Positions 18,870 through 26,438 of a DNA stretch of 64,000 bases are shown here, one piece after another. Under the pieces are notes generated by a model. It was not told where the DNA came from and searched no databases. It saw only the letters and a program-made list of their open reading frames with translations. The stretch's first letter is position 1. Every line of letters starts with the position of its first letter. The DNA comes from an uncultured Planctomycetota bacterium. GTDB taxonomy: Bacteria; Planctomycetota; Phycisphaerae; Sedimentisphaerales; UBA12454. The stretch is from the NCBI GenBank assembly GCA_903847315.1, contig CAINDG010000040.1, forward strand, positions 1-64,000. The letters are read 5' to 3'. Both the position numbers and the translations under genes were made by a program.

Positions 18870-20876
18870 ATGACAAAAGAGTACAGTACTTTCAACTATC
18901 CGCTTTGGTTAACAGGCATTTGGATGCCAGAAATCCAGATAATCTCTGTATTGGTTGGAATAGCTATTTTGATTGCAGGAGCATGTGTCCTTTGGCTTCG
19001 ACAATTGGGTTTGTGGATAGCAGTATTTTTTTTAGGTGTTTCTGCGGTTGTTCTGGTGACACCCATGATTGGAAAGATGGCCCATTATATGTCTATAGCC
19101 GACCATTTCCCCTTTGGAAATACGATAGAACCGCGTGTCATGTTTAGCAATCTGCCCCAAGCAATCATATTGTTGTTCTGCAATATTGCGGGGCCAGTTT
19201 TATGTCTGTGGTTAATGAGGCCAGAGGATTCTATTCTTATTAGATTGGTGCGCATTATTTCGATAGAATTTATTGTTCTCATACTATCAATGGTTATCGG
19301 CGGAGCAATTGCATGTTCTCACGCTGAGGGGAGAAAAGGAATTGAATCCATACGTCGCATGCTACATCTAGTATTTTGTCAGAGGGGGCATTTTTCTCGC
19401 GCAGCAGTATATGGTCTTCCACTGTGCTTAGTATTATTCTCCGTAGATATGGCGGTGCTTTTCGGCGCCGCGGTTCTTCCGTTTCTCATTTCTCATTATG
19501 CTTTGTCATTCTGGTTCTTGGTTCTCAGTCCGGTGACATCACTTTTAGTGCGGATTGTCAGGGTTGTAGGACTCATTATTGTTGGCCTATTGTTGGCTAT
19601 CTTGCTGTTTTTGTCGATTCAAAAGCCGAAAGAATTCGAACTTAATCTCAATCTCAGATGGCGTTTAGCTCTTGTTGTAGGGCTTTTTTCCACAGTTTGG
19701 GTTTTCTGGGTAATGCCGTTGCTGTGTAGTTACTCATCTTTTCCTAATCAGTCTCCATTTGTCAACTGGCTGGCGTATTTGAAAATGACTGCGCCGGTCC
19801 CTGTTCCCATAGCTCTGGGGCTTGGTTTTGTTTATGTTGGTATCTTGTGGTTTTTGGCTAAATGGATGGGTAAGTGGTTTTTCCTCTACCCCTTAGCGTA
19901 CGGAGTCTTTACTTTTTTCCATCTACGGCAAGAAGCAGAGGGAACACCTCATCGTTCTCCTTCTGATCCAACAGTTGCTACCCGACGGTCGAGTTTGTCA
20001 GGGCTCGGCGGTAACCTCTTTAAGACGGGAAGTATCCCCAGTGTTCTGCATGACATACGTCCCCCACGAGGATGGGCTCCATTATTATGGATACCTATTG
20101 CTCCATGGACTTATCTACCCTCATGTATCTTGGTCATAGCGATGATGTTTTGTAATTATCCAGTCACGAGTCTGCATGGTATATGGCGTGTGTTTTGGCT
20201 ATGTACATCGAGCCTAACACTCGCTATCGTGTTCTTTCCGATTATCAGCAGATCTGTGATTCGGTATCTTTTAGGTAATGAAGAAGGTGGTTTATTGACA
20301 GGCTATTTGGTGCGCCGTACGGCTGTCATTTTGCTGACATATATTGCGATTTTATTTATCTTTCCAGTTATCATTGCGATTGGTGGCTCGCTGGCTATGG
20401 TCCCAATCATAGGATCGGTTCTATGGGCGGTGCTATACGCCATTTATCTTATTCCATGTGGACAACTTGTAGCGCAGGCACTTCTTTTCTTGCCTTTAGG
20501 TATGTTGATGTTGCCACCAATGGTTGCGAATAAAACGGATGCCAAGTATAAGTTTTGGGAACAGGTGGAACGGCTGGGTAAATACATTGACGAATTAACG
20601 GGTCCTTTCCTTGGCGTTGCATTATGTGGACTTTTTGTTTCCGGAACGGTGACAGCGGTCTCAGTAACAAGTTTATTTCTCATTTCGCAGTTTTATATCG
20701 GTGGACATAGTACCGGATGGTATAGTGCTTTTTGTAGCGTGCTGGGTGTTATACCGTTCTTTTCGTTGTCGCCACTGCATTTGATTGTAGTTATTGGTGT
20801 TTGCGGTCTCTGTATAAGTGCTTTCAATACTGCTATTACAAATGCCTATTTGACTGTACGTGGATTAATCAAGTAA
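18870..20876 (+). CDS. Polytopic membrane protein, unknown family
   Basis: 668 residues, TAGGAG ribosome-binding site 9 bases before the ATG. I count at least a dozen hydrophobic segments, for example 20-45, 50-70, 95-112, 125-145, 180-205, 225-250, 265-285, 310-335, 420-440, 450-468, 485-530, 545-565, 590-615 and 640-660. The only long loop is a polar stretch near 370-400. No transporter signature was recognised. Its place between GTPase-associated genes and RHS genes suggests a membrane platform or channel for the cassette (inference). Confidence 0.7.
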   Translation: MTKEYSTFNYPLWLTGIWMPEIQIISVLVGIAILIAGACVLWLRQLGLWIAVFFLGVSAVVLVTPMIGKMAHYMSIADHFPFGNTIEPRVMFSNLPQAIILLFCNIAGPVLCLWLMRPEDSILIRLVRIISIEFIVLILSMVIGGAIACSHAEGRKGIESIRRMLHLVFCQRGHFSRAAVYGLPLCLVLFSVDMAVLFGAAVLPFLISHYALSFWFLVLSPVTSLLVRIVRVVGLIIVGLLLAILLFLSIQKPKEFELNLNLRWRLALVVGLFSTVWVFWVMPLLCSYSSFPNQSPFVNWLAYLKMTAPVPVPIALGLGFVYVGILWFLAKWMGKWFFLYPLAYGVFTFFHLRQEAEGTPHRSPSDPTVATRRSSLSGLGGNLFKTGSIPSVLHDIRPPRGWAPLLWIPIAPWTYLPSCILVIAMMFCNYPVTSLHGIWRVFWLCTSSLTLAIVFFPIISRSVIRYLLGNEEGGLLTGYLVRRTAVILLTYIAILFIFPVIIAIGGSLAMVPIIGSVLWAVLYAIYLIPCGQLVAQALLFLPLGMLMLPPMVANKTDAKYKFWEQVERLGKYIDELTGPFLGVALCGLFVSGTVTAVSVTSLFLISQFYIGGHSTGWYSAFCSVLGVIPFFSLSPLHLIVVIGVCGLCISAFNTAITNAYLTVRGLIK

Positions 20877-20915
20877 GATAAAACTAATTAACCTTTTTAA
20901 AGAGAAAATTGAACG

Positions 20916-22229
20916 ATGAAAGGCGACTATTTCCCTAAGGTTCGTTATCGTTTTGAGAGATATCCTATACTTTCAGAAGGTCATTTTGAACAATTTGCGC
21001 AAACTGCTAAATACCTGATTCAAAACTTGCCATTGGCAACACCAAATCTTTCATTTGGGTCAGCTGCATGTGTAAGTTCAGGAGTATTGGAATCTAATTA
21101 TAGGCAGTCTCCAAACAAAGAAGTAATAAAACTTAAAGCTATAGAATCATCCGATGGCGTGCTTTTGGAACATTCCTACGATTCAGCCGGTCGTCTATTA
21201 AAGACTATTTACCCGGATAACGTGTATTTAAGATATGATTGGGGGAGTAATAACCAGTTAACAACCGTACATTTATCCAACGGGCAAAATATTACCTATA
21301 ATTATCGAGAGGATGGTTTGTTGGATAAAGTAATATATCCTGGCGGTCTTCAATTCCGTTATGAATACACAATCGATGGAAGGTTGCTCAAATGCGTATA
21401 TCCCGATCATAGGTGTGTTGCTCGTACATACGATCACCGAAACCAGCTTATTGAGGTGATATACGCCAATTCTAAATATACTTATGAATGGGGTGATTAT
21501 GGATCGCTCAAAGGGGTGGCTTTTAGAAGCCATGGCCGAGTTTGTGAACTTCCATTAAATAAGGATAGACTAAACATTAGTTTATTACCAAATAACAGTA
21601 GTGGAGCAGCGGGAACGGAAATAGAATCCAGCCTTGGTGTATGGATGTATTCGTCCGAAGGATTTTTGCGTGAAATGACATTGCCTGATGGAGAACTACT
21701 TTGTAATAATTCTTCAACCTATGGTATCCCAAAGACTTTTTGGAGTTCTCTGGGGCAAACAGTGTATGAATACGACAGAAACAATGTTTTGTCTGCAGTT
21801 CTTTATCCAAATGGTATGCGGTCTGTATATCATCATATACCTAAGACTCGTATTGTATATCTTGTGAGTACCAATGGTGTGGCTCTTTATCAGTATGATC
21901 GCGATGGAAAGCTGCGAGAAATTAGGGCTGACAATGGACAATATGTGTTATTTAACTATAATCGTCATGATATGGTTAAAAAAGTAGCGACTGCCCAAGG
22001 AGCAATGCAGTTTCGCTATAATGGCAGCAAATTAACGCGAATTGTATTCTCGACAGGCGTGTCTGCTGACCTCTCATATGAAGTTGCAGGTTGTCCAAAT
22101 GCTATTAGACTGCAAAAGATAGCGAAATATCCATTAGCGGCTATAGTAGCGTTTGGAAATACATTGTGGCAGTGGACTGCTTTGAAACCGTCTCTTCGTC
22201 TCGAAGACAAAAAAATGCGGGAGGTATAA
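20916..22229 (+). CDS. Short RHS/YD-repeat protein
   Basis: 437 residues made almost wholly of YD repeats, e.g. EHSYDSAGRLLKTIYPD, LRYDWGSNNQLTTV, NYREDGLLDKVIYP and YQYDRDGKLREI. It has no signal peptide, PAAR or other N-terminal trafficking domain, and no C-terminal toxin: after the last repeat the chain ends with about 50 unrelated residues. Its stop is one base before the next gene's ATG, and that gene's GGGAGG ribosome-binding site lies inside this frame, so the two are co-translated. YD repeats build the hollow RHS shell; this could be a detached shell half. Confidence 0.8.
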   Translation: MKGDYFPKVRYRFERYPILSEGHFEQFAQTAKYLIQNLPLATPNLSFGSAACVSSGVLESNYRQSPNKEVIKLKAIESSDGVLLEHSYDSAGRLLKTIYPDNVYLRYDWGSNNQLTTVHLSNGQNITYNYREDGLLDKVIYPGGLQFRYEYTIDGRLLKCVYPDHRCVARTYDHRNQLIEVIYANSKYTYEWGDYGSLKGVAFRSHGRVCELPLNKDRLNISLLPNNSSGAAGTEIESSLGVWMYSSEGFLREMTLPDGELLCNNSSTYGIPKTFWSSLGQTVYEYDRNNVLSAVLYPNGMRSVYHHIPKTRIVYLVSTNGVALYQYDRDGKLREIRADNGQYVLFNYNRHDMVKKVATAQGAMQFRYNGSKLTRIVFSTGVSADLSYEVAGCPNAIRLQKIAKYPLAAIVAFGNTLWQWTALKPSLRLEDKKMREV

Positions 22230-22230
22230 T

Positions 22231-25200
22231 ATGGGTTGGCTGGGTAATGCTTTAAATTGGGTGGGTCAGACATTTAATCCGATTACTGCCAATCAGTGGT
22301 ATGCACAGCGGTCAGCGATGAACTGGCAGAGCGGGAACCTAATAGGAAAAGCACTGGCGATTACCCAGGACTCTATTGGTGGATACGTCGCGGCATGGAC
22401 GGGGCAGTCAGCGTCGACCGCACAGGCTTGGTGGTCCCTCCCATGGACAGCAACCACCTTCTTCGTCGGCGGGCAGGCTGGCACCTTCTTTAAAACCTTA
22501 AATATGTGGCAAGGCGTTTCAACAGGTTTGTGCACCTCGGCGAACGCCCTTAGCGGTGGGGCAGCAGTCAATCCTATCAGCGGCGCGTTTCAGATAGCTG
22601 GCCTTGGAGGTAGTTTACTGGGCGAAATTGCCAAGCCTCTCATGCAGGCCACCGGTCCGGTGGGTAATTCGCAATATATGTGGAACTTATCGCACCTCCC
22701 GGGTACGACCATTGAGTCGCAGTTGGGGTGGAACTTTGCGACAATACACAAGGGAGTTGGGCTTAGCAATATCGGACATGTGGCAGACGCGTTCTCATTT
22801 GGCGGCAGTGTCGGCGACACGCTGAATCGATCCATTCCTAACGTTGGCGGAATTCTTTTCGAGAACTGTGATGCGGTTCTTACGAACGTTGGAGAAATTA
22901 CAGGCGCTTACTGGGATGACCAAAACGCATCGCTTGTGCTTGTGGGCAAAGATGGTACAAAAGATCGCCCAACCACGATCCAATTGCCTGGCATGGATAG
23001 AGAACTTTTGAATATTGCTCTAAGAGCTTCACTTGCAGGTCAGCCAATTGGTGTTAGTATTGATCCACCTTTTAAATACCGTGAAAGTATAAAACAAGGG
23101 GTGAATCCGCCGGATGGAACATCCATGCTGGTTAGTTATCTTGGAAATACGGAGGGGACGCTATTTGGTGCTATCATGTTCGAAGCGGACAGGCTTCTGA
23201 AATGCCTGGACAAGGGAGTACATAACGAGACAAAGAAGGCGGTTCGAGCAACGGTTCCCGGCTTCAAGACGCTGTTAGAGATGATTAAACCGAGTAATAT
23301 ACAGGGGAGCAATGTCTGGCACAGATTTTGGTTTGTCATAGACAAAGTGGAGATCAAGCACGATTCAAGTTCTAATGCTATCGCGTTTGCAGACGTGCGG
23401 CTAAAAGTTCTTACCGAAACAGAAATGAGCGGTCCATCCGCAAATAAATACATTGATTCAGCCGATGAGGCTTTTGTCCAGCATTTGACCAGACACTATG
23501 ATGAATATGCGAAAGATTTCCCGATTTTAGCCAGACTTAAAGAATTAGCAAAGATAACCGCTATTGCAAAGTTCCTCGTCAACAGGAAAATACCTATAGA
23601 TACTCATTTTCTTTTTACGTCGCGTCCAACACAAGTTGACACCCCATCTACAACCCCTGGGATCTCAGTAACAAGCCCAAATGTTGAAGTGAGTCAGAAG
23701 GGAAATGTGATTCATACACGCACTGTGTCTCTTTTTGGAGGTGTTGACATGGACGCCGAACCTCAGATATTATCTGATGTTGGCAAGAGTGCCTATCAGC
23801 TCAGGCAAATTGCAGAAGCCGCACGTCCGAGTAGAAGTTCTTCTGCATGGACCTTCCGAAAAAATGGAACTATGGGGAAAGCTTTGGCCGCTAAATTAGG
23901 TTCAGGCGGTGCTCCGTTTCGGAAAATTTGCATTGATCATCATTTTGCATTAAGTGACAAAGACAGGTTGTTAAGTATTCAAAGAGTTTACAATTCAAAT
24001 AATACATCAATCGGCGATTTTGGTCCTAGTTGGTTGCTTTGGGTTCCATTTTCAATCACAGTTGTACCCCATAATGACAAGCGGGCGGAGGTGTTGCCTT
24101 GTGAAGACGTCAATAGACATAGTGCCTTTGCTCTGTTGATTTTGCATGACCACACATCTGCGGGATCGAGTATGTATAGACCAGTTGATAACTCGTCACG
24201 TCCTACGGTGTTTTGTAAAATTACTTCGCAGGTGTTAAACCATGGGCAAATCTCATTTCAGTACAATCCATCAGATTGTATCCGGGCAGAGAAAAACTGT
24301 TTCATCGTGGAAAAAGATGGGTTTCACTACTATTTCGATTCACATGGATGCCTCCAGGAAATTCATAAGGGGCAATCCTGTGTCGTCCGGTATCATCGAG
24401 AAAATCAGCGTATTAAACGTATAATAGACAACCTGAATCATTTCTATGATATTCAATATCATCAAGGTCGGATTATTGAAATTGCCTCGACAGATAAAAC
24501 TGTTATTCACTACTTGTATAACCCATCGGGATTCTTAGTGTCCTGTAGAATAGGCAATAAATGCATTGAAAGTTATTCCTATGACGTTCAAGGACGCATA
24601 ACTGAAATCAGAGACCACTTAGACCAAGTAATTTGTCGGAATGTATATAATAATTTTGGTGAAGTGATAAAAGAGCGTTCTGATGTTGTGATAGAAGCAT
24701 CGGGTGCAAAAGTGTATAGATTATTCGAACAAGGCAGGCTTGTATCGGCTAAAGATGAAGCAGGAGGCACGCTGTGTCTTAAATACGGGAGGCAGGGCGA
24801 ATTGTCGATGGCTGAAGTTAAGGATCATAGTGGCCGAGCGAGCCAACTGACATACGATTTAAACGGAAAATTAATTTGCCTCAAAGAATCCACAGGCCGA
24901 GGGATATATCTGGATTATGACAAGTTTGGTAGGGTTATTCAATGCACCGGCCCAGACAGGCAATCAAGAAATTTTCAGTTGGATGACAAGGGACGGGTGT
25001 TTTGTATTACAGATCAAGATGCAGGCCGATGGTCGGTTGAGTACGATAACGTCGGCAATATACAAAACATTACTGATCCTGCAGGCAGACAATCAAGTTA
25101 TAAGTATGTCGGAGAAATGCCAGTGAGTGTTTGCGATCCCACTGGAGAGATAAAGGTTAAACCCAGAAAATATACCCTCGAAATTCAAACCAAGGTATCG

Positions 25201-25395
25201 AATCGACTGCAACAGAGTATGGTGTATGACCGTAACCAACGATTGACGCGGTATAAAACGCGTAAGGGTAGACCTATACGGTTTTATTATGACGAGTTTG
25301 GTAACCTTAAGACAATTTGTAATAAAGTCGGGACTACACAATATCAAATTAACGAGAAAGATATGATACTTACAATCATGTTTGGAAAACATTAA
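22231..25395 (+). CDS. RHS/YD-repeat shell protein without a toxin tip
   Basis: 1054 residues, GGGAGG before the ATG. The first about 130 residues are Gly/Ala/Trp-rich and mildly hydrophobic (MGWLGNALNWVGQ, GAFQIAGLGGSLLGE), perhaps membrane-active or a packing domain. A middle domain (about 130-520) is unrecognised. From about 565 an RHS entry motif appears (FALSDKDRLLSIQRVYNSN, FGPSWLLWVPF), then YD repeats continue to the end (YSYDVQGRITEI, LTYDLNGKLICL, VEYDNVGNIQNI, FYYDEFGNLKTI). The chain stops about 20 residues after the last repeat. There is no DPxG core-cleavage motif and no variable C-terminal toxin, and no immunity-like gene follows. A structural role or a lost toxin are both possible. 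Confidence 0.8.
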   Translation: MGWLGNALNWVGQTFNPITANQWYAQRSAMNWQSGNLIGKALAITQDSIGGYVAAWTGQSASTAQAWWSLPWTATTFFVGGQAGTFFKTLNMWQGVSTGLCTSANALSGGAAVNPISGAFQIAGLGGSLLGEIAKPLMQATGPVGNSQYMWNLSHLPGTTIESQLGWNFATIHKGVGLSNIGHVADAFSFGGSVGDTLNRSIPNVGGILFENCDAVLTNVGEITGAYWDDQNASLVLVGKDGTKDRPTTIQLPGMDRELLNIALRASLAGQPIGVSIDPPFKYRESIKQGVNPPDGTSMLVSYLGNTEGTLFGAIMFEADRLLKCLDKGVHNETKKAVRATVPGFKTLLEMIKPSNIQGSNVWHRFWFVIDKVEIKHDSSSNAIAFADVRLKVLTETEMSGPSANKYIDSADEAFVQHLTRHYDEYAKDFPILARLKELAKITAIAKFLVNRKIPIDTHFLFTSRPTQVDTPSTTPGISVTSPNVEVSQKGNVIHTRTVSLFGGVDMDAEPQILSDVGKSAYQLRQIAEAARPSRSSSAWTFRKNGTMGKALAAKLGSGGAPFRKICIDHHFALSDKDRLLSIQRVYNSNNTSIGDFGPSWLLWVPFSITVVPHNDKRAEVLPCEDVNRHSAFALLILHDHTSAGSSMYRPVDNSSRPTVFCKITSQVLNHGQISFQYNPSDCIRAEKNCFIVEKDGFHYYFDSHGCLQEIHKGQSCVVRYHRENQRIKRIIDNLNHFYDIQYHQGRIIEIASTDKTVIHYLYNPSGFLVSCRIGNKCIESYSYDVQGRITEIRDHLDQVICRNVYNNFGEVIKERSDVVIEASGAKVYRLFEQGRLVSAKDEAGGTLCLKYGRQGELSMAEVKDHSGRASQLTYDLNGKLICLKESTGRGIYLDYDKFGRVIQCTGPDRQSRNFQLDDKGRVFCITDQDAGRWSVEYDNVGNIQNITDPAGRQSSYKYVGEMPVSVCDPTGEIKVKPRKYTLEIQTKVSNRLQQSMVYDRNQRLTRYKTRKGRPIRFYYDEFGNLKTICNKVGTTQYQINEKDMILTIMFGKH

Positions 25396-25512
25396 TTATA
25401 AAGTGCAAATATTAAATTCTTGTTCCTTAAAAAGTTAACTCTCAGTTTTTCGTCACTTATATAATCTCCTACCGTAGCATCTTCATTCCGCAAATAGTTA
25501 CAAAACTCTCAA

Positions 25513-25558
25513 TCGGGCTGTCGATCCGAAGGATGAGGGTTCAAGCCTCTTCGACAGA
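25513..25558 (+). pseudogene. tRNA-Asp(GTC)-like 3' half, possible attachment-site remnant
   Basis: From 25513 the sequence has canonical tRNA geometry: anticodon stem TCGGG/TCCGA with loop CTGTCGA (anticodon GTC, T33 present), a 5-base variable region (25530-25534), T arm GAGGG-TTCAAGC-CTCTT (with G-T pairs), then 7 acceptor bases. No D arm or 5' acceptor strand is found upstream and no CCA follows. Integrases often duplicate the 3' half of a tRNA gene at the far end of an integrated element, so this may be attR of an island whose intact tRNA lies left of the window. Confidence 0.5.
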
Positions 25559-25574
25559 TGAGTTATTGATGTTT

Positions 25575-25607
25575 TTCTACTGTCACGTATTTGACAGTAG
25601 AATTTTT
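25575..25607 (+). repeat. Hairpin repeat, right copy (terminator-like)
   Basis: Perfect 11-bp stem TTCTACTGTCA / TGACAGTAGAA with a 6-base loop, followed by TTTTT at 25603-25607. It could end transcription of the RHS genes although the stem is AT-rich. It is nearly the reverse complement of the element at 3617-3639 including the flanking T run. Confidence 0.7.
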
Positions 25608-25862
25608 GTAGTCCAAATGGCGTCTAAGCTCAACCTGCAACTAACCTGAAACTATTATGAGGTTATTCTGACCTTTCCGAAAATCATTTTGAGGACAGTT
25701 TAAGGGCAATGGGGCAGTCAAAAATAGTAATATTTTCACAACACCTTATTTTGTAAACAGTTGTGTACTGTTATGTTTTTACACACGGAGAGGCCAACCC
25801 TCTCTTTGTATTTTGCTGTAACTGATTTACTGAAAATGAGCTATGAAGTGATATAAAAATAA

Positions 25863-25951
25863 CGGAGAGGGCGGGATTCGAACCCGCGGTACTCGGTAAA
25901 GAGCACACTGGTTTTCGAAACCAGCTCGATCAGCCGCTCCGACACCTCTCC
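25863..25951 (-). tRNA. tRNA-Ser(CGA)
   Basis: On the minus strand the acceptor GGAGAGG pairs with CCTCTCC and discriminator G follows. The anticodon arm is CTGGT-TTCGAAA-ACCAG, giving anticodon CGA. A long variable arm typical of class II serine tRNAs and a T arm GCGGG-TTCGAAT-CCCGC are present. It spans 89 bases and no CCA is encoded. Confidence 0.95.
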
Positions 25952-26438
25952 GGAAGTTAAAAACTTAAAACTAAAAGCTCAAAACTTATAGAAGAAGCTA
26001 TTTTAATCAAATATCCCAAAAACTCAAGTTTAATTGGTTAGTCCCGCCCCTATTTGTATTGTTCATAAGAATAGTAATAATGAGTTAGTTATGTAAATTA
26101 CTTTGCGATTTAATTGTGCACAACCACAGTACAAACAGGCGTTTGCTTGTTACGGCGGTCTGTCCGTCCGCAGAACTAAAGTATGAAGACGGATTGATTT
26201 TTGATATTGGGGCGCACAAATCCTTCCGCTCAATTATAGTGCCTTATCATATTGTTTCTACTTTAGTGTTACGGTCTAACCTTTAGTCCTATAAAACTGT
26301 GTAATAAGCTCCAAGTCAGTGTTTGGCATTCGTACAAGTGTAAGTCCTGTTTGGGGTTAAGAGGAATAGAGATACGGCCGAATAGAATAATAGCGGTTTA
26401 ACTCTATAGATACTGCGCATTGTCCAGGGGTATTAAAA
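25952..26438. other. 487-bp intergenic stretch, nothing recognised
   Basis: AT-rich spacer between tRNA-Ser and the divergent histidine-kinase gene. It must hold both promoters, but no clear -35/-10 or -24/-12 pair was seen, and no open frame of note. Confidence 0.4.

Larger units (their letters stand above)
25396..25862. other. 467-bp non-coding right edge of the accessory region
   Basis: AT-rich. It holds the tRNA-Asp-like fragment and the hairpin described separately. Between 25610 and 25862 I see no reading frame or clear regulatory site. A short inverted GAGAGG/CCTCTC at about 25797-25815 partly echoes the tRNA-Ser 3' end. Confidence 0.4.

Noticed and set aside
1..25600. Transposase or integrase gene for the island
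   Set aside because: None of the proteins has a DDE, tyrosine or serine recombinase motif; mobility is inferred only from the repeats and the tRNA half.
25797..25815. GAGAGG/CCTCTC inverted repeat sharing bases with the tRNA-Ser end
   Set aside because: Only about 8 bases match; too short to call an attachment site and no good T run follows.
25396..25862. Toxin tip or immunity gene after the second RHS gene
   Set aside because: No open frame of useful size; sequence is AT-rich non-coding.
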